Assembly (NCBI GenBank): GCA_021234155.1
Contig: JAJEKV010000393.1
Span: forward strand, 1 to 64,000
Reading direction: 5' to 3'
Source of the DNA: Isoetes taiwanensis
Taxonomy: Eukaryota; Streptophyta; Lycopodiopsida; Isoetales; Isoetaceae
Length of the DNA: 64,000 bases
In this document: positions 55,766-64,000 of the stretch, in pieces
How positions within the stretch are numbered: position 1 is the first letter of the stretch
Layout of the letters: the number at the start of each line of letters is the position of its first letter
Notes under the pieces: model-generated
Seen by the model: only the letters and a program-made list of their open reading frames with translations
Database searches by the model: none
Told to the model about the DNA's origin: nothing
Translations under genes and position numbers: made by a program

Positions 55766-56099
55766 GGGGAAGATTGGGCAAAGGGGGGAGGGTTAGGGGC
55801 AAGGAGAGTTGGGAGGAGGAGAGGATCTCCCCGGTTAAAAAAAAAAAAATAAAAACTAAATTTTATAAATTAAAGAAAGAAATTAAATCTCATATTAAAA
55901 ATAAAAATTAAATATTATTTAAAAAAAATGAAATACTAGTATTAAATTAAATATTATTATTAAATTAAATAGTAGTTCTCGACTCACTAATCGAGAAGGC
56001 ATAAGGCCCAAAAAAGGCAAGGCCAAAATGAACCTAAATAATAAGAAAAAGAAATGAATAGCAGGAGAGGTAGAAAAGAAGTAACTGAGGTAGACAATA

Positions 56100-57022
56100 A
56101 GTCTGCAGTCAAAGCTTCTGAAGCTGAATCAGTTGTTTCCCAAGAACATGCTATGGCGGCTCCAGTATTCCCGAAATCCAGAATCCAGAAGAAGAGGAGG
56201 CGATCCAGAAGAAGAATATGGAGGCGCCGAATCCAGAAGAAGAGGAGGCGATCCAAATCTGGCCTGTTCAAAGGGGCATTTTTTTTGAAGCAGCGACAGA
56301 GTTATGGCATTTTTTTTTTTTTTCTAAAGCGCCACCGATTCATAAATCGATGTAGTCATTTGAAGCGATTCATCATCATGTGGTCGTTTGAAGCAACCTT
56401 TCCGTTGATTATCGAATCAAGTATCGCTCTTCGCCTTCTTCGCTGATGCGCTCAACCGATCCATTGCCGCACCCCCATTCGCCAAATTCGCCGCGATCCG
56501 CCGCTTTTTTCTTCCGCCCAAAGGAAAAAGGGGCTCTTAAAATTTGGAGATGGTGTGTTTGCTTCCCCGGTGGGACAATTTGCGCTAACGCTTTGGTAGA
56601 TTCGGTTTTTTGGATTTGCGGCTGCTATTGATTTAAAGGGCTTCATGAGGGAGCACTTCCGGCACCATCTTGCAGAGATGGTGGGTCTTCTGATCCATCA
56701 GAATAGCCAGAGGTCTTCTGACTCACATCCAGAAGCCCAGCATTTGGCAGACCAAGTGCAAGCTTCGGATGCATCGGCTACCGCAGCAAAGCAAATGCAT
56801 GTATCGGGCGCATCATCGAAACAATTAGTTTCGGCGGATCTGAGACCCTCTTTGCTTAGTCACGGAATGCGGATCCAAAGCTTGAAGCTCTTTCATTTTC
56901 GAATCTGCAGCCTTCTTCGGCAGTTTCTTGCATGGCCATGGTTATACCATTCTTGGAACAGTCTCCCTAGCTTTTTGGAGAGCGGCTTAAAGGAGTCGAG
57001 GATTAAGGCAGACACGCCATGA
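56100..57022 (+). pseudogene. Unknown plus-strand coding remnant of the 6.4-kb unit, copy 2
   Basis: It has the same two parts as in unit 1. AVKASEAESVVSQEHAMAAP precedes the charged KKRRRSRRRIWRRR segment (56.1-56.25 kb). The 125-codon frame at 56,645-57,022 (MREHFRHHLAEMVGLLIHQN ... SRIKADTP) differs from unit 1 by indels that keep the frame, weak evidence for coding. The downstream alternative frame with PSLGKDTCPKC is also present. Family unknown. Confidence 0.35.
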
Positions 57023-57129
57023 GCTTCGATGCCATAGCTGTAGGCGTTCTCCATAGCCCGCATTGTGGGTGTAAGTGTACCAAGTCTCGGAAAGACACAT
57101 GTCCTAAGTGTCTTCTTTAAAAGGTATGT

Positions 57130-57960
57130 ACCAAATCTCCCCCCTTTTTAAATTTCAAATTTCGAATCTCCCCTTTTTAAATTTCAAATTTCGAACTCAG
57201 TAAGCATGAGTGGAAGAAAAAGCGGGATATAGAGTGTGCGTAAAAAAAAGCGAGGGTATAAGCGTGAGCCAATGGGATATTTATCTAAGGCCAATGGGTA
57301 TAGATTAAAATATTATATATAAATTCTAATGCCATATGTTATATATTATTTTAGATTATAGTATATTGTTTAGCTCGTCTTATAATTAAAATCCCATTTT
57401 TTCAAGCAGAAAGTAAAAAGCGGGGCATCAATGGGATATTTATGCATTATGGGATATATGTAAGAGAAAATATATGGTGTCGATTGGAAAAAATACATAT
57501 TAAGATAAGACAATAAACTATGGTGTGATAAAACAATAAACTAAGATGAGAAAAAATAATAAACTATGGTGTTTTAGAACTGTATTTTCTATGTTTTAGA
57601 ACTATGGTGTTTTGGCATTTAGAAAATACATACTATATTTATTAGAAAATATATAGAATAGGATATTGTATTTATTAGAAAACATTGACATACTAAAAAG
57701 GGGGAAAAGTAAAGGGAGGGGGTTCTATTTTTTGGTCTATGTATACATAGAAAATGCATAGGTATAGTGTGTAGAAAATACATAGGATATGGTGCAACTA
57801 ATAATGATTTGCACTCTATGATATTGGAGGTAGAAAACTATGTTTGTAGGCAAGTAGGTTCGCCACATTTGTTGTATGTTTGATCACATTTGAACAAAGG
57901 TATAGTATTATGATATGATGTTTGAAAGTTTCATTTTTTACCTCCTCGGACCTGTTGTGT
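57130..57960. other. AT-rich stretch of unit 2 with the empty MITE site
   Basis: Collinear with 43.54-45.05 kb minus the MITE. GGTCTATG at 57,734-57,741 sits in CTATGTATACATAG, a small palindrome that was the MITE target in unit 1. No gene. Confidence 0.7.
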
Positions 57961-57964
57961 TTTT

Positions 57965-58715
57965 CACTCTAAATGGCCTTCTGACACCCAAAACCTGCGT
58001 TTTTCGCTTTGAGTTGCCTTTCTCGACTTCGGCAGTCGCTTTTGAAAGGCCTGCGACTCGAACCCCTAAAACCTGCGCCTTTTTTAAGCTTTGCTGCCTT
58101 TCTCGATTTCATGAAGTCGAAAGGCCTTTTCCTTCCCCTAAAACCCGTTTTTAAGCTTTGAGTCGCCTTTCTCGACTCGGGCGGTCGAAAGGCCTTCGAC
58201 CCTAAAACCCGTTTTTGCTTTGAGCTGCCTTTCGACTTTCGCGAGTCGAAAGGCCAACTGGATTTTTAAGCTTTGAGCGCCTTTTCTCGACTCGCGAACC
58301 GAGAAAGGCCTTCACCCCTAAAACTGCGTTTTTGCTTTGAGCTGCCTTCGACTTCGCGTCGAAAGGCCTTCCCCCTAAAACCTGCGTTTTTGGCTTTGAG
58401 CTGCCTTTCTCGATTTCGCGAAGTAGCGAAAAAGGCCAACTCGTTTTACGGCTTTGAAACGCCTTTCGACTTCGCGGTCGAGAAAGGCCTTCCCACCCCT
58501 AAAACCGCGTTTTTGCTTTGAGCTGCCTTTCGACTCTCGAGTCGAAAGGCCTTCTACTTCCCTAAAACTGCGTTTTTCGCTTTTGAGCTGCCTTTTCGAC
58601 TCGAGTCGAGAAAGGCCTCTCGACCTTCTAAAACTCGCGGTTTTAAGCTTTAGTCGAGAAAGGCCTTCTGACCTGTGTTTTTCCCTCTGAGCTGCCTTTC
58701 GCGAGTCGAGAAAGG
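57965..58715. repeat. Minisatellite of TCGACTCGCGAGTCGA palindromes, unit 2
   Basis: Eight or nine units of 75-95 bp as in unit 1, with CCTAAAACCTGCGTTTTT, GCTTTGAGCTGCCTTTC and palindromic TCGACTC(GC)GAGTCGA cores plus GAAAGGCC. In several units the palindrome centre differs from unit 1 (for example CGACTTCGCGGTCG). Confidence 0.85.
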
Positions 58716-58817
58716 CTTTCAGGCTTGTATTTTCCAAAAATGGCCCTAAGAACTGTGTTTTATTTTATTTTTTTTGCCTGTAGCATCACTTGACTAACTT
58801 GATTTTGTCTTTTGCAG

Positions 58818-58966
58818 TCCTTATCTCGACCAGATGGTACATGCTTGGGAGCAATGAAAAGACCAGTTCATTGAAGAAAGGTGCCGAGAAGAGGGTGGTG
58901 ACATCAGTTGGACATACAAGCACGTGACCCATGAAGGAACTCCTCATACAAATTTCTATCGTCTGT
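58818..58966 (+). pseudogene. Exon-like remnant after the minisatellite, unit 2
   Basis: The acceptor GTCTTTTGCAG and the donor TCT/GTAAGTTGC enclose a frame PYLDQMVHAWEQ, an in-frame TGA, then KDQFIEERCREEGGDISWTY and KHVTHEGTPHTNFYR. TGA in place of an expected Trp-like codon is shared by both units. No family is recognised. Confidence 0.4.
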
Positions 58967-59553
58967 AAGTTGCTCCGTGACTTGGAGAGAGCTCCACGCG
59001 CCGTTTGCACTAGGTGGTTCATGTGTGAAGAGGGTGTAATCATTGTGATAATACGACCACTATGGTCTCTTCACCCACTGTAATATATATTGTAATGAGC
59101 CCATTTATAAATATAAGGTATCTCAAAACTAGTATTTTTTGGTGATTAAGTAAACAATTTGCTTAATTTTTGTTGGAATTTGTGATCTCTTGTCTACCCA
59201 CCTAAGAAAATAGAGCCAAAATGTTCAACTAAGAATCTTTTTCAACTAGAACTTTGGTTTCAATCTGTAATGAAATTCCTATGTTTGAGTTGCATTGTTC
59301 TTGTTCTCGACCCGCTATCCGAGAAAACTGGAAGAAAGCCCGGATGCACTAAAGACAAAAATTGAATTATGGGCCGGTTTGAATCGAGGTGCTCCTTTTT
59401 GTGTAAAATAACAGGGTTCCGAAAAAAAGTGGGAATGGAATGAGACCCACTTTAATTAAATAGTGCTTGGTTGATGAAACTGCAGATGTGTTCAAATTTT
59501 GAAAGCAGATGCAGCTTCTTGAGCAGTATGGTAGGCTAATCATTTTACTCTTC

Positions 59554-59745
<192 letters not shown>

Positions 59746-59746
<1 letters not shown>

Positions 59747-59960
59747 AGACGTTAAACTGCCATACCCAAGGTCACGGGTTCAACGCCTTGTTGTGAAAGT
59801 GGCCATGCAATGTAAAGTTGGTGGGGGGAGGACCCACTTCAGCAATATAAAGTGGTGGGGGCAGGACCCATCTGGGTGTGTTGTAAAGTGTCACATGTCC
59901 GATAGGACGCTGCCTTGTGGCGTGACGTTAAAATCTCTTCTTCTTCTTCTTCTTCTTTTC
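59746..59960 (+). repeat. Possible SINE-like insert
   Basis: Follows the (CT)n tract with AAGACGTTAAACTGCC, then CACGGGTTCAACGCC, which contains a good RNA polymerase III B-box (GGTTCAACGCC). It continues with a duplicated AAAGT-GGTGGGGG-AGGACCCA word and ends in GTGACGTTAAAATCT(TCT)n. No A-box is visible upstream, so this would be a 5'-truncated SINE or a tRNA-derived fragment. It is absent from unit 1. Confidence 0.35.
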
Positions 59961-60514
59961 CAATCTTGCAAAAGGTTTTCTTTTGAGCAATCAAGTCTTA
60001 ACAGGAGCCAAGTATAAACTTTCAAAAAACTATAGACATAGCTGGAGATTAGTTTTGATCATATAGTACTAGTTGAATAGAAGAAGAGGTTGAGAAAGGC
60101 ATATTAGTACTGAAGCTATAGATATAAAATTTGAATGGGATCTATGTGCTTAAAATCTTCTCGTCCATATGTTGTAATTATTCCTATCTGTTTAATACAA
60201 AATTGCTTTCTTTGAGAAAGCAAAAAAAGAAAGAGATAGCACTCGAGGCAAGCGCAAGTGCGAACATCATTAACGCCATGCCAAACAAAGCCTGGATGCA
60301 CACACACAATGCAGACAAAAATTGAATTATGGACGGTTTTGGTCGGGGTGCTCCTTTTTGTGTAAAATATACAGGGTTCAAAAAAAAGTGGGAATGGAAT
60401 GAGACCCACTTTAATTAAATAGTGCTTGGTTGATGAAACTCAAGTAGATGTGTTCAAATTTTGAAAGCAGATCTGCTTCTTGAGCGATATGGTAGGCTAA
60501 TCATTTTACTCTTC

Positions 60515-60621
<107 letters not shown>

Positions 60622-60984
60622 CCCTCCCATCTCTGTATTGTCTAAGTCAACATGTGGCCAATGCAGAGAAAGGGATGAAACTTATATATCTTGAGTCGGG
60701 CTTTAGGGAGGAGGAGTCAGTGGTTGGGATTTGTGTCTAGCCAACAAGTTTAACTATTTCACATCCGGACAATGTAGCATTTACGTTGTCATACATTAGT
60801 TTGTCAATTTTAATGGTTAAACACTATTTAATTAAAGTGGGTCAAATCTCGAAATTTGGGACTCGGGACTGAAAATGGGACTCATACTTACCGAATAGAA
60901 TTTTTCTTACTAAAACAACAATAACATTTACAAAGAACAATCCGAGAAAAGAAGAGGAGGCAGGTGGGAAAAAATGGTAGGAAG

Positions 60985-61135
60985 GAAGGGAGATGAAAGG
61001 GAGGGAGGGACGGAGGGAGGGAGGCAAAGGAATGGGGAGAGGGAGGAGGGAGGGGAGAGGTAGGAGAGGCAGTGGGGAGAGAGAGAGGAGGGAGGGAGGG
61101 AGGGAGGGAGGGAGGAGAGAGAGAGAGAGAGGAAA
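60985..61135. repeat. Polypurine (GGGA)n/(GA)n tract next to the LINE 3' end, unit 2/3 junction
   Basis: GGGAGGGAGGGAC, GGGAGGGAGGGAGGGAGG and GAGAGAGAGA runs, equivalent to 47.22-47.37 kb, just after the LINE stop at 61,188. Confidence 0.85.
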
Positions 61136-61187
61136 GAAAGTTTATTATGTCCATTGAGAGGCCTCAAAGGCCTATTAGACAATCAGT

Positions 61188-62110
61188 TTAAATATCTTCA
61201 TAAAATAATAGACGAGTCTCCATATCCTCATCTAGCTCATCACTCTTACTCCAGTTATCTGAATCACCCTCATCAATATCCTGTTGTGATTCTAAACATG
61301 TATCTCTATGTCGCAAAAGTTCAATCAAATAACTCCCCAGCATATCACTATCATATGTGAAGAGAGTCGGAAGATCTACATGGTCTATTCCATATTTAAC
61401 CCTTAATGTATCATATGCCACACATCGAAGTAATGTATGGTCCTCGTCTTCAACCTGATTTGTGTTACAAACCTTACAATACCTTTGATCTCTCGGTATG
61501 ATATGTCCCCATCTACCTGTTTCCACCCCCAAATGATGTGAGCTAAGACGATCACGCTAATAGTATGTCTCTTACGCATTGATATATTTTGTTCAGTAAA
61601 TGTATTGCTGCCCCAAGTCCGGGTTTATATTTATGTAAAATCATCTTAGTCTTAGGCTGCATCCATAGCTTTCTGTGTATCCGGCTAGACAACCATTGCC
61701 TTAGATCCAAATTGACTGAGAGCATTTCATCCAGCTCAATACCCCATCTAGCAAGCCATTTTGCAGTATCATGCCATATCCCCTTCTCTTTACTGGATAT
61801 CAGGGCCCTATGTGCAAGCCGAGACTCATCTTGGGCTAACACCTTCTTGAAGTAGGTAACACACCTCAAAATTGCTTCTCCTTCAAGTGGCATGAGGCCA
61901 CTTTCTTTCTACTAACATCATTGGGTATGGTGTTTGGGTCTTGACTTCTAGCTCTCGTCTTAAAAACTTCTTCAAGACTTGTTCCATATCATCCCATAGA
62001 CCAGGGAAGACTGGCCCCAAACTTCAGCACCCATACAAGAGCACACTCGCACTGAGGGGGATTGATACAATTTCACTTTAAGAGTCCAAGACCATAAATG
62101 TATTCTTCGA
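61188..62110 (-). pseudogene. LINE reverse-transcriptase polyprotein, C-terminal part, unit 3 (uninterrupted tail)
   Basis: Most complete copy. From the polypurine boundary it reads LEGEAILRCVTYFKKVLAQD (61,893 onward), KWLARWGIELDEMLSVNLDL, and TKMILHKYKPGLGAAIHL. After a frameshift near 61.55 kb it reads GVETGRWGHIIPRDQRYCKV, then CNTNQVEDEDHTLLRC (intact CX2CX9HX4C) and TYDSDMLGSYLIELLRHRDT. The tail CLESQQDIDEGDSDN ends at the stop TAA (61,188). It contains the empty target site of element B between RDT and ESQQ. RT and endonuclease domains are missing. Confidence 0.82.
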
Positions 62111-62134
62111 CACATGCTCAGAATGCATGCATAT

Positions 62135-62270
62135 AGTGCTCTTTCCCAGAAAGAGAGAGAAGGGAGAGGGGAGAGGGAGAGGGAGAGAGGGGCAAAAGTG
62201 GAGGGGAGGGGTTTAGGAAAGGGGCAAAAGAAGGAGGGAGGGAGGGAGGGAGGGAGGGAAGGAGAAGATG
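62135..62270. repeat. Polypurine tract, unit 3 (long allele)
   Basis: GAGAGGGGAGAGGGAGAGGG, a GGCAAAAGTGGAGG spacer, then (GGGA)n. Matches the long form of unit 1. Confidence 0.9.
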
Positions 62271-62635
62271 GGGAAGATTGGGCAAAGGGGGGAGGGTTAG
62301 GGGCAAGGAGAGTTGGGAGGAGGAGAGGATCTCCCGGTTAAAAAAAAAAATAAAAACTAAATTTTATAAATTAAAGAAAGAAATTAAATCTCATATTAAA
62401 AATAAAAATTAAATATTATTTAAAAAAAATGAAATACTAGTATTAAATTAAATATTATTATTAAATTAAATAGTAGTTCTCGACTCACTAATCGAGAAGG
62501 CATAAGGCCCAAAAAAGGCAAGGCCAAAATGAACCTAAATAATAAGAAAAAGAAATGAATAGCAGGAGAGGTAGAAAAGAAGTGGCCCGAGGTAGACAAT
62601 AAGTCTCAAGCATCAAAAAGCTTCGTCCGGAATCA

Positions 62636-63480
62636 TTGTTTCCCAAGAACATGCTATGGCGGCTCCAAATATTCTCAAATCCGAATCCAGAAGAAGAGGA
62701 GGCGATCCAGAAGAAGAATATGGAGGCGCCGAATCCAGAAGAAGAGGAGGCGATCCAAATCTGGCCTGTTCAAAGGGGCATTTTTTTTGAAGCAGCGACA
62801 GAGTTATGGCATTTTTTTTTTCTAAAGCAGCGCCGATTCATAACTGATGTAGTCATTTGAAGCAGATTCATCACTGATGTGGTCGTTTGAAGCAGCCTTC
62901 TGTTGATTATCGAATCAAGTATCAGCTCTTCGTCTTCTTCGCATGCTTTCACCGATCCGCTGCCGTACCCCATTAATAAATTCGCCGATCGTGCCCGTTT
63001 TTCTTCCCCAAAGGAAAAGGGGGCTCTTAAAATTTTGGAGATGGTGTGTTTGCTTCCCCGGTGGGACAATTTTGCAAGCAACGCTTTGGTAGATTCGGTT
63101 TGGATTTCGCGGCTGCTATTGATTTAAAGGGCTTCATGAGGGAGCACTTCGGCACCATCTTGCGAGATGGTGGGTCTTTCGATCCATCGAGAATAGCGGA
63201 GGTCTTCGACTCACATCCGAAGCCCGGCATTTGGCAGACCAAGTGCAAGCTTACGGATGCATCGGCTGCAGCAAAGCAAATGCATGTATCGTGGGCTTTG
63301 CATCAGGAAACAATTAGTTGACGGATCTCTGAGACCCTCTTTTGCTTAGTCGGCGGGAATGCGGATCCAAAGCTTGAAGCACTTTCATTTTTGGGATCTG
63401 CGGCCTTCTTGGCTAGTTTCTTGCATGGCCATGGTTATACCATTCTTGGAGCAGTCTCCCTAGCTTTTTGGAGAGCTTAA
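62636..63480 (+). pseudogene. Unknown plus-strand coding remnant of the 6.4-kb unit, copy 3
   Basis: The acidic frame NPNPEEEEAIQKKNMEAPNP is readable here (62.68-62.76 kb). The second part reads DFAAAIDLKGFMREHFGTIL and DGGSFDPSRIAEVF but then breaks. It is more damaged than in units 1 and 2. Unknown family. Confidence 0.3.
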
Positions 63481-63559
63481 AAGTCGAGGATTAAAGGCGG
63501 AACCGCCATGAGCCGATGCCATAGCGAGGCATTCTCCATAGCCCGCGATTGTGGGTGTA

Positions 63560-64000
63560 AGTGTACCAAGTCTCGGGAAGACACATGTCCTAAGTGTCTT
63601 CTTTAAAAGGTATGTACCAAATCTCCCCTTTTTAAATTTCAAATTTGAATCTCCCCTTTTTAAATTTCAAATTTCGTGTAAGCATGAGTGGAAGAAAAAG
63701 CGGGATATAGAGTGTAATGCGTAACAAAAAAGTGGGGGTATAAGCATAGCCAATGGGATATTTATCTAAGGCCAATGGGTATAGATTAAAATATTATATA
63801 TAAATTCTAATGCCATATGTTATATATTATTTTAGATTATAGTATATTGTTTAGCTTCGTCTTATAATTAAAATCCCATTTTTTCAAGCGAGAAAAAAGC
63901 GGGGGCATCAATGGGATATTTATCATTATGGGATATATATATCGTAGAAAATATATGGTGTCGATTGGAAAAAATACATATTAAGATAAGACAATAAACT
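63560..64000. other. AT-rich stretch of unit 3
   Basis: Repeats CCCCTTTTTAAATTTCAAAT twice, then the AATGGGATATTTAT-rich sequence seen in the other units. No gene. Confidence 0.6.

Larger units (their letters stand above)
61298..64000. repeat. Tandem ~6.4-kb composite unit, copy 3 (runs off the window)
   Basis: Collinear with units 1 and 2 from the LINE body through the AT-rich stretch. The window ends before the position of the MITE site. The array therefore continues to the right. Confidence 0.88.

Noticed and set aside
58273-58737. Frames rich in SRERPS/FLDSRKA repeats
   Set aside because: They read through the palindromic minisatellite on both strands and change frame between units.

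Overview
The window looks like repeat-dominated nuclear DNA of a land plant or close streptophyte relative. The evidence is two interstitial blocks of the plant-type telomere motif (CCCTAAA)n, a CACTA/EnSpm transposon with the plant TNP2, DUF4216 and DUF4218 domains, GT-AG introns inside transposon genes, LINE remnants, and no rRNA, tRNA or intact host gene. Almost every reading frame is interrupted. Where two copies of a repeat can be compared, many differences fall at CAG/CTG trinucleotides or homopolymers, so part of the frame breakage is probably read error rather than real decay.

Layout. (1) 1-31.0 kb: two tandem copies of a ~16.06 kb higher-order block. Each block is a GC-rich array of ~1.1 kb tandem units (1-3.18 and 15.32-19.24 kb) followed by an ~11.7 kb module carrying a minus-strand CACTA transposase gene (3.18-14.94 and 19.24-30.96 kb). 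The gene runs from about 12.65 to 3.85 kb in copy 1 and from 28.72 to 19.92 kb in copy 2, with an intron-like gap of about 3.9 kb. A telomere-like block, 117-bp direct repeats and a CpG-rich TGACG/GCATGC motif field lie upstream of the gene. (2) 31.17-38.55 kb (element A) and 47.53-54.86 kb (element B): two ~7.35 kb copies, in opposite orientation, of a DNA transposon I do not recognise. They share terminal inverted repeats containing GGGGTTCACCT and have 7-8 bp target duplications. Element B has an empty-site counterpart at 61.29 kb. Each encodes a long multi-exon zinc-finger transposase-like protein and a small convergent second gene. (3) 38.6-41.3 kb: a SNF2-helicase fragment, a dense heat-shock-element array, an unknown minus-strand coding remnant, and a TGACGT-rich minisatellite. 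(4) 41.3-64 kb: a tandem array of a ~6.4 kb composite unit (two full copies plus a partial one, running off the window). Each unit holds the 3' part of a LINE ORF (minus strand), polypurine tracts, an unknown plus-strand frame, a minisatellite of ~30-bp palindromes, and (CT)n tracts. Unit 1 carries a 696-bp hAT-like MITE that is absent from unit 2.

How the parts relate: this is nested mobile DNA. Element B landed in the LINE coding tail at a unit junction, element A landed next to a short open frame and a SNF2 remnant, and the CACTA module was amplified together with its satellite-like array. The strongest candidate for something undescribed is the element A/B family.
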